A DNA stretch of 64,000 bases from Dokdonella fugitiva (GCF_014138265.1 NZ_JACGXL010000003.1:62001-126000); one strand, 5' to 3'. Positions 49,162 through 64,000 are shown, counted from the stretch's first letter. Notes: generated by a model not told the origin, from the letters alone. A program made the numbers and translations.

Positions 49162-49641
49162 ATGACGATCAAGGTCGGCGACCCCATTCCCGCGGCAACC
49201 CTGAACATCCTCAAGGACGGTGTGCAGCCGATCACCACCGCCGAGATCTTCGGCGGCCGCAAGGTCGTGCTGTTCTGCGTCCCCGGCGCGTTCACGCCGA
49301 CCTGTTCCGAGCGCCACCTGCCCGGCTTCATCGAGCGCTACGCCGACTTCCACGCGCGCGGCATCGACGTCGCCTGCATCGCGGTCAACGACGCCTTCGT
49401 GATGGGCGCCTGGGCGAAGGCGCAGGACGTGCCGGACGGCATGCTCATGCTCGCCGACGGCAACGGCGATTTCACGCGCGCGATCGGCCTGGAGATGGAC
49501 GCGACGAAGTACGGCATGGGCATGCGCGGGCGACGCTACGCGCTGTACGCCGAAGACGGCGTCGTCAGGCACATCGCGGTGGAAGCCCCCGGCGAGTTCA
49601 AGGTCTCGAGCGCGGACGCGGTGCTGGCTGCACTGGGCTGA
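49162..49641 (+). CDS. Peroxiredoxin (Prx5 type)
   Basis: A 159-residue thiol peroxidase that reduces H2O2 and organic hydroperoxides. The active-site motif PGAFTPTCSERHLPGF has the peroxidatic Cys48. The Prx5 subgroup fits from the length and the blocks CIAVNDAFVMGAWAKAQ and LADGNGDFTRAIGLEMD. Cys39 and Cys72 are the only other cysteines, so the resolving partner could be one of them or an external thiol such as glutathione. No glutaredoxin domain is fused. It converges on gyrA across a REP-like inverted repeat. Confidence 0.93.
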   Translation: MTIKVGDPIPAATLNILKDGVQPITTAEIFGGRKVVLFCVPGAFTPTCSERHLPGFIERYADFHARGIDVACIAVNDAFVMGAWAKAQDVPDGMLMLADGNGDFTRAIGLEMDATKYGMGMRGRRYALYAEDGVVRHIAVEAPGEFKVSSADAVLAALG

Positions 49642-49661
49642 GCGTTCGGCCGCGCTTGTCC

Positions 49662-49732
49662 TCCGTGGGCGCGACGGAAGCCGCGATGCTTCGCAGGCTG
49701 AAGAGCATCGCGGCTTCCGCCGCCCCCACGGA
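49662..49732. repeat. Imperfect 29-bp inverted repeat (REP-like) between prx and gyrA
   Basis: Arms at 49662-49690 and 49704-49732 pair with two mismatches of 29 and a 13-base loop. The core ATCGCGGCTTCCGCCGCCCC (49707-49726) belongs to the same family as the element at 47387-47458. Again it sits between two convergent stops. Confidence 0.85.
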
Positions 49733-49743
49733 AAATGGTTGCG

Positions 49744-52407
49744 TCAGGACTCCGCGGGCGCACCGTCGTTGGCCGAACCCGCATCGTCCTCGTCGCCCTC
49801 GCCGAACGAGTCGACCTTGACGACGCCGACGAGCGATTCGTCGGCCGGCAGGCGGATCAGCGTGACGCCCTGCGTATTGCGGCCGACGCGGGCGATTTCC
49901 GCGGCGCGCGTGCGCACGAGCGTGCCCTGGTTCGAGATCAGCATGACCTCGTGCGTGTCGTCGAGCAGCGCCGCGCCGACGAGATTGCCGTTGCGCTCGG
50001 AACACTGGATGCCGATGACGCCGCGGATACCGCGGCCCTTGCGCGGATACTTCGACAGCGGCGTGCGCTTGCCGTAGCCGCGCTCGGTGGCGGTCAGCAC
50101 GCAGGCTTCGGCCGAATCGACCTCGTCGACGAGCGCCTCGCCTTCGATCGGCTCGCCCGCGTCGTCGTCGTCGTCGACCTGTTCCGCTGCATGCTCGACG
50201 ACGAGCAGCGACACGACCTGCGCGCCGTCGGCGAGGCGGATGCCGCGCACGCCGCCGGCGGTGCGTCCCATCGGCCGCACTTCGTCCTCGGCGAAACGCA
50301 CGGTGCGTCCGTTCGACGCGAACAACATGATGTCCTGCGCGCCGTCGGTCAGCTGCACGTCGACGAGCGCGTCGCCTTCATCGAGGTTGATCGCGATCTT
50401 GCCGCGCTGCAGCTGGAATTCGAACTCTGGCAGCGGCGTCTTCTTCACCGTGCCGTTGCGCGTCGCGAAGAAAGCGTAGCGTCCTTCGGCGTAATCGTGC
50501 ACCGCCTGTACCGCCTGCACCTTCTCGTCGGCTTCGAGCGGCAGCAGGTTGACGATCGGCTTGCCGCGCGCGTTCGGACCCGCGTCCGGCAACTTGTACA
50601 CCTTGAGCCAGAACACGCGGCCCGCGCTGGTGAACACGAGCAGCGTGTCGTGCGTGTTGGCGATCCACAGGCGCTCGATGAAATCCTCTTCCTTCATGTT
50701 CGTCGCCGAGCGGCCCTTGCCGCCGCGACGCTGCGCGCGATAGAGGCTCACCGGCTGGCGCTTCGCGTAGCCTGCGTGCGAGAGCGTGACGACGACGTCT
50801 TCCGGCTCGATCAGGTCGAGGATGTCGAGGTCTTCCTGGCTCGCCTGGATCAGCGTGCGGCGCGCGTCGCCGTACTGCTCCTTCAGCTCGACGAACTCGC
50901 CGCGGATGATGCGCAGCAGGACGTCGGGGTTCTCGAGGATCTCGATCAGCTTGCCGATCGTCCGCAGCAGTTCCTGGTACTCGTCGCTGAGCTTCTCCTG
51001 CTCGAGCCCGGTCAGGCGCGACAGGCGCATCTCGAGGATTTCCTTCGCCTGGATCTCCGACAACTGGTAGCCGTCGGCCTTGAGGCCGGCCGCCGGATCG
51101 AGGTCCTCCGGACGCGAGGCGTCGGCGCCCGCGGCGGCGAGCAGCGCGCGCACCATGCCCGGCTCCCAATGGCGCACGAGCATGCGCTGCTTCGCCTCGT
51201 CCGGCGACGGCGAGGTCTTGATGAGCTCGACCATCTCGTCGATGTTGGCGAGTGCGACGGTCAGGCCTTCGACGATGTGCGCGCGCGCGCGCGCCTTGCG
51301 CAGGTCGAAGATCGTGCGCCGCGTGACGACTTCGCGGCGATGGCGGATGAATGCGTCGAGGATCTCGCGCAAGCCGAGCGTGCGCGGCTGGCCGTCGACG
51401 AGCGCGACCATGTTGATGCCGAACGTGACCTGCAACTGGGTCTGCTGGAACAGGTTGTTCAGCAACACGTCGGCGGAGGTATCGCGGCGCACTTCGATGA
51501 CGACGCGCAGGCCGTCCTTGTCCGACTCGTCGCGCAGCTCGGAGATGCCCTCGATGCGCTTTTCCTTGACGAGCTCGGCGATCTTCTCGATCAGGCGCGC
51601 CTTGTTGACCTGGAACGGGATCTCGGTGACGACGATCGTCTCACGGCCGTTGTCGTCGCTCTCGATCTCGGCCTTCGCGCGCACGAGGATGCGGCCACGC
51701 CCGGTCTTGTACGCCTCGACGATGCCGGCGGAGCCGTTGATGATGCCGGCGGTCGGGAAGTCCGGCCCCGGCACGAGGCGCAGCAGGTCGTCGAAACCGA
51801 GGTCCGGATCGTCGATGAGCGCGATGCAGGCCGACAGCACCTCGGAGAGGTTATGTGGTGGCACGTTCGTCGCCATGCCCACCGCGATGCCGGCGGAGCC
51901 GTTGATGAGCAGGTTCGGTATGCGCGTCGGCAATACCGTCGGCTCGAGTTCCTTCTCGTCGTAGTTCGGCTGGTAGTCGATCGTCTCCTTGTCGATGTCG
52001 GCGAGCAGTTCCGAGCTGAGCCGCTCCAGGCGGCACTCGGTGTAACGCATCGCCGCCGCTTCGTCGCCGTCGACCGAACCGAAGTTGCCCTGGCCGTCGA
52101 TGAGCGTGTAGCGCATCGAGAAATCCTGCGCCATGCGCACGAGCGCGTCGTAGATCGACGAGTCGCCGTGCGGGTGGTACTTGCCCATGACGTCGCCGAC
52201 CACGCGCGCGCACTTCACGTACGGGCGGTTCCACGAGGTGTTCGATTCGTGCATCGCGTACAGCGTGCGGCGGTGCACGGGCTTCAGGCCATCGCGTACG
52301 TCGGGCAGCGCGCGGCCGACGATCACGCTCATCGCGTAGTCGAGGTAGCTCTTCCTGACTTCGTCCTCGATGTTGACGCGAATGATTTCTTTGGCCAGCT
52401 CAGCCAT
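49744..52407 (-). CDS. gyrA: DNA gyrase subunit A
   Basis: The DNA-cleaving subunit of gyrase. 887 residues. The catalytic Tyr is in [11 protein letters not shown] (near residue 125). The QRDR reads [17 protein letters not shown], with Ser and Asp at the positions equal to E. coli Ser83 and Asp87, so the known quinolone-resistance changes at those sites are absent. The C-terminal beta-pinwheel region carries the GyrA-box-like QRRGGKGR. The tail (from about 855) is highly acidic ([18 protein letters not shown]), as in other GyrA proteins. A TATCAT on the minus strand (52550-52555) may be its -10, giving a leader of about 140 bases. Confidence 0.98.
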   Translation of the reverse strand: MAELAKEIIRVNIEDEVRKSYLDYAMSVIVGRALPDVRDGLKPVHRRTLYAMHESNTSWNRPYVKCARVVGDVMGKYHPHGDSSIYDALVRMAQDFSMRYTLIDGQGNFGSVDGDEAAAMRYTECRLERLSSELLADIDKETIDYQPNYDEKELEPTVLPTRIPNLLINGSAGIAVGMATNVPPHNLSEVLSACIALIDDPDLGFDDLLRLVPGPDFPTAGIINGSAGIVEAYKTGRGRILVRAKAEIESDDNGRETIVVTEIPFQVNKARLIEKIAELVKEKRIEGISELRDESDKDGLRVVIEVRRDTSADVLLNNLFQQTQLQVTFGINMVALVDGQPRTLGLREILDAFIRHRREVVTRRTIFDLRKARARAHIVEGLTVALANIDEMVELIKTSPSPDEAKQRMLVRHWEPGMVRALLAAAGADASRPEDLDPAAGLKADGYQLSEIQAKEILEMRLSRLTGLEQEKLSDEYQELLRTIGKLIEILENPDVLLRIIRGEFVELKEQYGDARRTLIQASQEDLDILDLIEPEDVVVTLSHAGYAKRQPVSLYRAQRRGGKGRSATNMKEEDFIERLWIANTHDTLLVFTSAGRVFWLKVYKLPDAGPNARGKPIVNLLPLEADEKVQAVQAVHDYAEGRYAFFATRNGTVKKTPLPEFEFQLQRGKIAINLDEGDALVDVQLTDGAQDIMLFASNGRTVRFAEDEVRPMGRTAGGVRGIRLADGAQVVSLLVVEHAAEQVDDDDDAGEPIEGEALVDEVDSAEACVLTATERGYGKRTPLSKYPRKGRGIRGVIGIQCSERNGNLVGAALLDDTHEVMLISNQGTLVRTRAAEIARVGRNTQGVTLIRLPADESLVGVVKVDSFGEGDEDDAGSANDGAPAES

Positions 52408-52594
52408 CCGGGAACCTCAAAAAGTCCGATTTCGGGAGGGTGCGCATCGCGCCCGGGCCGCTGCTGTCCGGGGGTCCGGGAACGGCGTCCGGCGCGGCGG
52501 CGGAAGGGGTTCGGGCGAAGCCGTTCCGCGAGCGCGAAAACAACGTGAAATGATACCACACGAAGGCTGCCGAAACAGCGTTTTTTCCCTGATT

Positions 52595-53035
52595 TCAACG
52601 GGACTTAGCGTCACCCGCGGGATTCCCGGCGGGGCCCGGCCGTTGCGGCCGGAATATCCAGTATTTCGAACTCAGGAAGTTGACCATCGCACCCGCCACG
52701 GAACCCGCCGCGACGCCGATCGCAGGCCATTGCCGGACCAGCGGCCAGAGCAGCACGCAAGCGACGTAGGCGCCGTAGTTGAGCGCGAAACCGAACGCCA
52801 TCGCGACGAGATAGCGAACGAGCTGGCGCCGACGGCTGCCGCCGCCGTGACCGGCGAATGTGTAGGTGCGGTTGAAGCTCCAGGTCGTCGTCGCCGCGGC
52901 GAGGAACGAAACGACGCGCGCGCCGTACGGATTGATGCCGAGTTCGCGCACGAGGAACTGCACGATGCCCGCATCGACGACGAAGCCGAGTACGCCGCTG
53001 ATCGCGAACAGGAGGATCTGCCGACGCAATGCCAT
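52595..53035 (-). CDS. GtrA-family membrane protein
   Basis: A 146-residue protein with four hydrophobic segments (about 8-28, 36-55, 75-95 and 105-125). GtrA proteins flip or assist lipid-linked sugars in glycosylation and polysaccharide pathways. Family features are FAISGVLGFVVDAGIVQFLV, the SFNRTYTFAGHGGGS stretch and NFLSSKYWIFRP near the end. The start (ATG 53035) is used because upstream sequence is not protein-like. It lies between mtnA and gyrA, all on the minus strand, with no glycosyltransferase partner adjacent. Confidence 0.87.
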   Translation of the reverse strand: MALRRQILLFAISGVLGFVVDAGIVQFLVRELGINPYGARVVSFLAAATTTWSFNRTYTFAGHGGGSRRRQLVRYLVAMAFGFALNYGAYVACVLLWPLVRQWPAIGVAAGSVAGAMVNFLSSKYWIFRPQRPGPAGNPAGDAKSR

Positions 53036-53057
53036 CCCGCGCCCCTTCGTCGACCGA

Positions 53058-54086
<1,029 letters not shown>

Positions 54087-54185
54087 GCGGCTGCGGCGGC
54101 GCGCTTCGCGCCACCGTTTCGTATCGGCGGGAGGGATGCGAGGTTAGCAGTGCGGCGCCCGAGTCTCCAGATGCCGCGGCAGGCC

Positions 54186-55924
54186 TCAGAACAGGCTGCC
54201 CTGCTGCGGCTGCGGCGACCCGGCGAGGCGCGCGCGCAAACCGCCGTGGCGTTCGACGCGGCGCGCGACGGCCGCCTGCAGCGCCGCCGCGGTAGCCCAG
54301 AGTTCGGCGCGCCGCCGTGCGCGCGAAATCGCGGTGTAGACGAGTTCGCGATTGAGCAGCCGGTGCTGCGGGTCGGGCGGCAGCACGACCGCAACGTCGT
54401 CGTACTCGGAGCCCTGGCTGCGATGGATCGTGATCGCCCAGGCGGTCTCGCAGGCGGGTAGCACCCGCGGCGAGAAACTGCGCAGCGCTTCGCCTTCGCG
54501 CGCCGCGGTCTCGAACCAGACGCGCACGCCGGCCTCGCCCGCGAGCGCGATGCCGACGTCGCCGTTGAACAGGCCGTGGGCGTAGTCGTTGCGCGTGACG
54601 ATGACCGGACGACCGTGATACCAGGTCTGCGCCGCGTCGAAGCCGTGCCGCACGCCGAGCCGCTCGCCGATGCGCGCATTGACGCCGGCGGCGCCGAAGC
54701 GGCCTTCGCGCAAGGCGCACAACACCTGGCTGCCGCGCAACACGGCGAAGGCCGAAGCAGGGTCGATCGCGTCGGAGAACAGCCGGGCGTGCGCCGCCGC
54801 ATGCCGATCGAGCCATGCGTCGACGCACGCGTGCAGCGCCGCCGCATCCGTGCACGCACGCAACGACGCGCCTTCGGCTGCGTCGCGCGCACGTTCGATC
54901 CCGCCCGCGTCACCGTCGCGCACGGCCTGGATCGCGCGCTGCAGGTCGCCGCCTGCGCGCCACACGCGCCGCAACGTGGCGACGTGCCCGTGCAGGGGCG
55001 ACGCCGGCGACGCGGCGCCAGCGACGACGTCGGCGAGCACTGAACCCGCGTCGACCGACGCGAGCTGGTCGGGGTCGCCGAGCAGGATCAGCAGCGACGA
55101 CGTCGGCAATGCCTCGACCAGCTGGCGCATCGTCGCGAGATCGACCATCGACGCTTCGTCGACGACGACGATATCGGCCGGCACGCGATGCTCGACGCCG
55201 TAGGCGAAGCGGTTGCGCGCGGGCTGGTAGCCGAGCAGGCGGTGCAGGGTCTGCGCCTGCTCGTGCGGGATCGCATCGAGTTGGCGATCGAACGCGCTTC
55301 CGGCGAGGCGAGGCGCGAGATCGTCCTTGCCGCGCGAGATCGCCTGCGCGAGGCGCTGCGCCGCCTTGCCGGTCGGCGCCGCGAGGGCGACGAGGGGTCG
55401 TTCGGGCAAACCGCACGCACGCGCATGCCGCAGCAACATGAGCAGCATGCGAACGACCGTCGTCGTCTTGCCGGTGCCGGGGCCGCCGGTCAGCACGAAC
55501 AGGCGCGAGCCGGCGACCGCGCCGACCGCCGCGCGCTGGTCGGCCGTGTGCTCGGCGTCGCTGCCGTCGAACAAGGTCGCGATGTCGACGGCGAGCACGG
55601 CGTCGGCGAGCGGATGCGCGCGCGCGGCGCAGCGCGCGAGCAGCGCATCGGCGAGGCGCTGCTCGTGTCGCCAGTTCCTCCACAACCAGAAGCGGCGTTC
55701 CTGATCGAGCACGAACGGGCGGAACGCGTCGCCGGCGCCGACCCACGCGTGGCGGCGCAAGGTATCGATGCCGGCGTCGTCTAACCCGACCAGGCGCGCG
55801 CACGCGTGGCCTTCCCCTTCGGCGGCGCTCGCGGCTTGCGCCGCGCGCGCGAGCGCGTCGGAACCCGTGCGCTCGCGCACCCACTGGGCAAGACCGAGAT
55901 CGAGCGCGCGTTCCGCGGGCACGT

Positions 55925-55928
<4 letters not shown>
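54186..55928 (-). CDS. recD: Exodeoxyribonuclease V alpha subunit
   Basis: RecD is the fast 5'-3' helicase of RecBCD, which repairs double-strand breaks and destroys foreign linear DNA. 580 residues. Walker A is FVLTGGPGTGKTTTV (near 165), Walker B VVVDEASMVDLA with the following LLGDPDQLASV, and the C-terminal helicase motif AWAITIHRSQGSEYDDV. The start MNVPAERALDLGL at 55928 overlaps the recB stop by 4 bases. It is the last gene of recC-recB-recD, a compact order on the minus strand. Confidence 0.96.
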
Positions 55929-59541
<3,613 letters not shown>

Positions 59542-59545
<4 letters not shown>

Positions 59546-62500
59546 GTGACGCGTCCTTGTCGTGGCGACGCGAACAGCACCGCGTGTGCGGGATCGAGCA
59601 CGTCCGCGACGGCGGCGACGGCGGCGTCGAACGCGGCATGCGCGGCCGAAGCGTCGTCGAACAGGTCGAGGTCGCGCGCGAGCAGGCGTGCATGGCCGGG
59701 CGCGTAGTCGCGTTCACCTTTGCGCTCGTTCTCGTCACCGAGCCACGCCTTGCGCGCCGCGTCGACGCGTTTCTCGGGCACCGTGGTGGCGTACGCCCAC
59801 GCGGTGCGCGGGAAGAACAGCAGTGGCTGGCGCTCGCTGCCGAGCCACAGCTCGATGAGCCGACGCAGGCCCGCCTGAAGGTGCTCCGGATCCTGGGCGA
59901 GCATCGCGTCGAGCCACGGCGGCGTCCGGGCGCGACCGCGCGCCTTGTCGTAATCGAAGAACGCCGCTGCCGTGCGATCGCCACGGGCGAGGCGGAGCGC
60001 GGCCCAGTCGATGTGGAACGCGAGCCACTCGCGCAGGCCCGACTCGCCGGAGGGCTTCGCGTCGAACAGCAACAGTCGGCCATCGTCACGGCGGAACAGA
60101 CGGTCGATGCGCCCGGCCAGGCGCACGCCGTCGCCAAGATCGATGTCGATCGCCTGCACGCCCGCGCGTGCGGCGCCATCCAGCCACTCACGCGCGGCGG
60201 TGAGCATCGGCGTGACGGCCGCGCGCACGCCCGCGTACGTCGCGGCGCCGATCGCACCGACCGGCAACTGGCCCGATCCGGCGAGCCAGCGCGGCGGGGT
60301 TTCGGGCAGGTCGGCCGCGCCGGCCGCCAGCGCGTCGGACAGCAGGCGTCGGTCGAACCGTTCGAGGGGTGCGACGCGCGACTCGAGCGGTTCGCGATCG
60401 GGCCACGCTTCGTCGTCGAGGGTGTCGAGGCTGATTCCCGCCGCATCGAGCGCGCCGCGCGCCGGATCGCGCCAGAAGCGCCGCAACGCCTGCAGTGACA
60501 CTTCGCCGTTCCGCGCAACGATGCCTGCCGGCGATGCGGGCTCGATGAAGGGGGCTTGCGCGCCTGCCTCCCTGCGCGCGGGCACGAGCCAAGTCGCGTC
60601 GTACGAGTACAGGCGTTCGTCGTGCGCGGGCGCGCCCGATGCATCGCGCTCGTAATAACGGGCGTCGAACGGTTGCAACGGATGCGCGACGAGCCAGGGG
60701 CGCGCGCTCGCGGAAGGCGTCGCGATCGCGTGCTGCTCATCGAGGAACTGCAGCAGTTCCGCGAGCGGCGAGGCCGGGTTGCGCGGCTTGCCATCGTGCA
60801 CGCCGGTGCCGACGTAGCTGACGTGCAGGCGCTCGCGCGCCGCCATGAGCGCCTCGAGGAACAGGTAGCGGTCCTCGCTGCGCGTGTCGCGGTCGCCACG
60901 GCGCGGATGTGTGGACATGCGATTGAGTCCCGCATCGGCGGTGCTGCGCGGGAACTCGCCTTCGTTCATGCCGAGCAGGCAGACCAGCTTGAACGGAATG
61001 GAACGCTGCGGCACGAGTCCGCAGAACGTCACGCCACCGAGCAGGAACGGTTGCCGGTCCGGCAATTCGGCGAGCATGCCGAGCAGGGCTTCGCGCACGA
61101 CCGGCCACGGCTGCGGCGTGACGAAGGCGGCGTCGCGCGCCTGCCGCGACAGCTCGGCGATGCGCCGTCGCAGGGCGTCACCCGCGGCACGCTCCGCGTC
61201 GTCGCGTGGATCGACGAGGAACAGCGCGTCGACGCGCTCGGCGAGCCACGTGCTCCAGTCGGCGAGCGTACGCGCGTGCGCGAAGCCCGCGCGCAGCCGG
61301 CGCAGTTCCGCCAGCAGGCGGTCGAGCTGACCGATCGCGCCGGTCGCGCCGCCGGAGACGCCGTCGAGAGGCAGCACGCCGTCGACGAGCGCATCGTCCG
61401 CCTCGTTCCCCACGACGAGGCCGGCGTACAGGCGGTCGAAACCGAACTGCCAGGAGTTCGCGTCGATCGCCGCGCCGCCCGCCTGCTGCTTCATCGCGGC
61501 ATCGAGGCCCCAGGCGACGTGGGCGCGACGCAGCCAGTGCTCGAGCGTCTCGCGTCGCGCCTCGTCGAAGCCGTAGCGACGCGCGAGCGCCGGCACGTCG
61601 AGCAGGCCGAGTACGTCGCTGACCGCGAACCGGCTCTCGGCGAGATCGAGCAGGCGCGTGAACGCACCGATCAGCGGATGCGAACCGGCGAGGCCGATGT
61701 CGGCGACGTGCCACGGCACGTGCAGCGGATCGCTGGCGTGACGCGCCGGTTCGCCGAACACGGCGGCCAGGTACGGCGCGTACGCGGCCATGTCCGGCGC
61801 CATCACGACGACGTCCCGGTGCCGCAGCCGCGGATCGTCGGCGAGCGCGCGCAGCAATGCGTCCTTGAGCACCTCGAGTTCGCGCAGGCGCGTATGGCAC
61901 GCGTGCACGCGCAGGCTCGCGTCCGCGCGCAATGGCAGCAGGCGCGCGCAGAGCACGTCGTCGCGCGTCGGCGCATCGAGTCCGGCGAAGCCGCCGGGCA
62001 GCGCTTGCCGGAATGCGGCGCCGACGTCATCCGGCTGCATGCAACGGATGCTCGCCTGCACCCGCTCGAGCAGCGCTCCGTCGGGGCGCACGACCTCGCC
62101 GTCGTCGAGCGGGTCGCGCTCGTCGGCGGCGTCGGCTTCGTCGAGCACGAGGCAGAAGTCCTGCGCGACTCGACCGAGCGCGACGAGCAGTGGATGGCCT
62201 ACCTCGAAGTACAGTGCCTGCGGATCACCATCGAGGCGCAGCAATTCGCGCCGGCTGCGCAGGTAGCTCCAGTGCTCGCGGCACGGATCCGGGAAATACA
62301 CGTGCACTTCGCTGCGCGCGGCCAGCAGGTGCAATGCGGAGAGCAGGTCGGGCGCGAGATGGCTCACGCCGAATACATGCAACGGCGGCCGCTCGTCGCC
62401 TGCACGTGCGAGCGCATGCAGCAGCCGATCCATGCGATCGACGCGATGCGGTGCCTGGGTCCGCGCGCGCACCTCGCGCCACAGCGCGGCCTGCCAGTCG

Positions 62501-62982
62501 GGCGCGATCCGCGAAGCGCGTTCCCACTCGCGGATCCAGTCGGGGCGGTAGATCAGGTACTGCGTGAAGACGCCCGCCATGTGGTCGGCGAGCTGGAACC
62601 GGCGGCGAGCGTCGGTGTCGCCGGACGGAACCGCATCCGACGGCATCTGCTCCAGCGCGTCGAGGATGAGCCAGCGCAGCGCGTCCTGGCGCCAGACCTC
62701 GTCCCGCGCGGGCGCCGCCTGCTCGAACTCGCGCGCGCAACCGAGCAACCACTGCCACGGCAGGACGGTTTCGATGTTCGCCGCGATCGGATGACCTCCG
62801 GCCGCCGGTCGCCGGCGCGCGAGGAAGCCGAGCAACCAGCGCTGCATGCCCGGATGGGCGACGACGATGCGCTGCGGCTGCAGCGGATCGTCGGGGATGT
62901 CCGCCTCGAGACGCGCCGCAAGCGTCTGCGCCAGCCGCTCGACGCGACTGCCGCGATGGACGATCAGTCCCTGCTCGCTCAA
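59542..62982 (-). CDS. recC: Exodeoxyribonuclease V gamma subunit
   Basis: RecC recognises Chi and holds RecB and RecD together; its helicase and nuclease-like folds are inactive. About 1146 residues. LIVHRGSRVERLAQTLA, VAHPGMQRWLLGFLA and LPWQWLLG mark the N-terminus. The C-terminal part has GRIDRLFRRDDGRLLLFDAKP. The start is uncertain: a TTG at 62982 (used) has GGAGGA 8 bases upstream, while a GTG at 62997 adds 5 residues and overlaps that ribosome site. The stop overlaps recB by 4 bases. It is the first gene of the operon, about 140 bases downstream of the tRNA-Val gene. Confidence 0.95.
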
Positions 62983-63062
62983 GCGCGTTTCCTCCACGGG
63001 TCAGGACGACCTTGTAGCGGCCACACGTCTCGCCGCGCAAGACGGTCCGCGGTCCGCAAACG

Positions 63063-63085
63063 AAAAACCGCCCGAAGGCGGTTTC
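63063..63085 (-). terminator. Intrinsic terminator of the tRNA transcript
   Basis: An 8-bp stem (AAACCGCC 63065-63072 with GGCGGTTT 63077-63084, loop CGAA) is followed on the minus strand by TTTTTCG. It lies 35 bases past the 3' end of tRNA-Val. Confidence 0.82.
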
Positions 63086-63119
63086 GCGTCGCGTCGGCCC
63101 GGAGGGCCGCATTCGTGAT

Positions 63120-63194
63120 TGGTGGGCGGTGCAGGGATCGAACCTGCGACCCTTGCCGTGTGAAGGCAATGCTCTACCGCTGAGCTAACCGCCC
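63120..63194 (-). tRNA. tRNA-Val (anticodon CAC)
   Basis: Read on the minus strand, the acceptor stem pairs GGGCGGT with ACCGCCC and an encoded CCA follows. The anticodon loop TTCACAC between TTGCC and GGCAA gives CAC, reading Val codon GTG. The T arm GCAGG-TTCGATC-CCTGC is standard. It is the second gene of a two-tRNA unit. Confidence 0.96.
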
Positions 63195-63271
63195 GGGTCG
63201 CCGTTCGCGGACGCGTCTGCGCCAGCGAATCGCGAACGCCGGCAGCGGGCCCTGCGTTCGAATACGACGAT

Positions 63272-63347
63272 TGGTGCCGGAGAAGGGAATCGAACCCCCG
63301 ACCTACGCATTACGAATGCGCCGCTCTACCAACTGAGCTACTCCGGC
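63272..63347 (-). tRNA. tRNA-Thr (anticodon CGT)
   Basis: Read on the minus strand, the acceptor stem pairs GCCGGAG with CTCCGGC, and the gene ends in CCA. The anticodon loop TTCGTAA between GCGCA and TGCGT gives CGT, reading Thr codon ACG. The T loop GGTTCGATTCC is standard. It precedes tRNA-Val on the same strand. Confidence 0.96.
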
Positions 63348-63358
63348 GAGGGGCGCGG

Positions 63359-63387
63359 AGTATAGACATTCGGCGGCACGGCTACAA
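63359..63387 (-). promoter_or_regulatory. Promoter of the tRNA-Thr/tRNA-Val unit
   Basis: On the minus strand TTGTAG (63382-63387) and TATACT (63359-63364) are 17 bases apart, and the -10 is 11 bases before the tRNA-Thr 5' end. This is a good sigma-70 arrangement. Confidence 0.7.
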
Positions 63388-63435
63388 CCGTCGCCGCACC
63401 GCCCGGGCAGGGATCCCTGCCGACCGCCTCGGCAA

Positions 63436-63855
63436 TCACCAGCACTTGCCGTTGGTTTCGTTGCCGGTCTTGTCCTTGAAGCCGGTGTTGTTGATCGTGA
63501 GTTTCCCGCACTTGTCGGGCGCCTGCATCCCCTGCGGCGTCAACGTCAATACGAAGGTCTGGTTGCCGTTTCCGGTCTGCACTGCTGCGGTGTAGTAGCT
63601 CTTCTCGGACGTGCTCGACATGTTCAGGCCCGTCGCACCCGTGATGTCGGACGTATACCGGTTCAGGTTGGTGAAATAACGCTCCTCGGCGGATGCGATA
63701 CGCATCGCCAGTTCCTTGGCGTCCGCGCGGTGCGCGCGCAGGACGTAGTTGCGGTAGCTCGGATATGCGATCGCCGCGAGGATCGCGATGATCGCGACCA
63801 CCACGACGAGCTCGATCAAGGTGAATCCCCTGCTTTTCCGATTCATGTGCTGCAT
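63436..63855 (-). CDS. pilE: Type IV pilin-like protein (PilE type)
   Basis: A 139-residue type IV pilin or minor pilin. The prepilin peptidase site is RKSRG / FTLIEL, with Glu at mature position 5, followed by the hydrophobic assembly helix VVVVAIIAILAAIAYPSY. A small C-terminal beta domain with a two-Cys D-region (DKCG ... NGKCW at the end) follows. The start is uncertain by a few codons: ATG at 63855 has AGGA six bases upstream; 63846 and 63861 are alternatives. The preceding gene ends like PilY1, and pilY1-pilE is a known order. The hairpin at 63871-63896 lies between them. Confidence 0.9.
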   Translation of the reverse strand: MQHMNRKSRGFTLIELVVVVAIIAILAAIAYPSYRNYVLRAHRADAKELAMRIASAEERYFTNLNRYTSDITGATGLNMSSTSEKSYYTAAVQTGNGNQTFVLTLTPQGMQAPDKCGKLTINNTGFKDKTGNETNGKCW

Positions 63856-63870
63856 CCCCATTCCTGAGAG

Positions 63871-63896
63871 GGCCGCCCGCGGATTCGCGGGCGGCC
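63871..63896. repeat. Hairpin between the probable pilY1 end and pilE
   Basis: A perfect 11-bp stem (63871-63881 with 63886-63896, loop GATT) without a T-run sits in the 49-base spacer between the two genes. It may stabilise or process the message and set unequal expression; it is not a convincing terminator. Confidence 0.65.
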
Positions 63897-63904
63897 TGCC
63901 ATAG

Positions 63905-64000
63905 TCACTGCAGATCGAGCAATTCCTTCCACGCCCCGCGGTGCCACGGGGCCGGCGTGTACGCCTGCTTGATCGCATCATTGATCAATCCGCTGATCGC
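63905..64000 (-). CDS. 3' end of a gene on the minus strand, probably pilY1
   Basis: The last 31 codons of a frame that enters the window at 64000 and stops at TGA 63905-63907. It ends ...PWHRGAWKELLDLQ. The gene position directly before a PilE-type pilin, on the same strand, matches the pilus-assembly adhesin PilY1, whose C-termini often have a Trp-(K/R)-(E)-(L/I) ending. So little is present that the assignment rests mainly on context. Confidence 0.45.
   Translation of the reverse strand, partial: AISGLINDAIKQAYTPAPWHRGAWKELLDLQ

Noticed and set aside
49744..52407. Possible quinolone-resistance allele of gyrA
   Set aside because: The positions equal to E. coli Ser83 and Asp87 are Ser and Asp, so the best-known resistance changes are absent.
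49735..52548. A 937-residue plus-strand frame opposite gyrA
   Set aside because: It is antisense to an intact gyrA with no recognisable domain.
60556..63183. An 875-residue plus-strand frame opposite recC
   Set aside because: It is a shadow of recC and runs on into the tRNA-Val gene, which a real protein gene would not be expected to do.

Overview
The window is about 69% GC (by eye) and is packed with genes, most of them chromosomal housekeeping genes. The gene content (FimX, a PilY1/PilE end, SlyX, RecBCD, a PilH-like regulator, PhaR, and EF-P with EpmB) and its arrangement point to a gammaproteobacterium of the Xanthomonadales (Lysobacterales). A Rhodanobacteraceae/Dokdonella-type organism is my best guess; this is inference from gene families, not a database match. 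There is no prophage, insertion sequence, CRISPR array or rRNA operon.

Layout. 1-4 kb: the 3' end of an acyl-CoA dehydrogenase gene, a YeeE/YedE sulfur-transport pair, a GNAT acetyltransferase, an HNH endonuclease, the decayed CBS end of a ClC-type channel, and a secreted beta-helix protein. 4-12 kb: dxs, then on the minus strand folE2 and an operon of an MTA/SAH-type deaminase, a DUF6438 protein, ubiG, gph and a squalene/phytoene-synthase-like protein. 11.4-13.2 kb: efp and epmB are divergent; EpmB helps to modify the lysine of EF-P. 13.3-20 kb: fimX, htpX, gluQ, and a phaB-phaR-phaB cluster for polyhydroxyalkanoate (PHA) metabolism. 20-26 kb: a secreted protein, a DUF2058 protein, a repeat-filled gap, slyX, gmd, ugd and a periplasmic FKBP; gmd and ugd supply nucleotide sugars. 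26-32 kb: an ABC-F ATPase, then a four-gene operon (small membrane protein, YtrA-type GntR regulator, ABC ATPase, permease) behind a promoter whose -10 lies inside a palindrome, then an unusual coiled-coil periplasmic protein with a duplicated C-terminal domain.

32-47 kb is central metabolism: fumC, a CNNM/CorC-type membrane protein, purB, the L16 arginine hydroxylase, a GNAT fusion, and the 2-oxoglutarate dehydrogenase operon sucA-sucB-lpdA. It is followed by a methyltransferase and a YhdH-type reductase. 47-54 kb: a PilH-like response regulator, a CbpA-type DnaJ, Hsp20, a peroxiredoxin, gyrA, a GtrA-family protein and mtnA. 54-63 kb: recD, recB and recC overlap by 4 bases at each junction. 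The end holds tRNA-Val(CAC) and tRNA-Thr(CGT), a PilE-type pilin, and the last codons of a gene that is probably pilY1.

Several intergenic gaps carry palindromic repeats of one family (core ATCGCGGCTnnnGCCGCTCC), including a perfect 30-bp inverted repeat at 47387-47458. I see no clear new multi-gene system. The least explained items are the YtrA operon with its leading membrane protein, the duplicated-domain coiled-coil protein, the synthase-like protein without its aspartate motifs inside the ubiG operon, and the structured leader before sucA.
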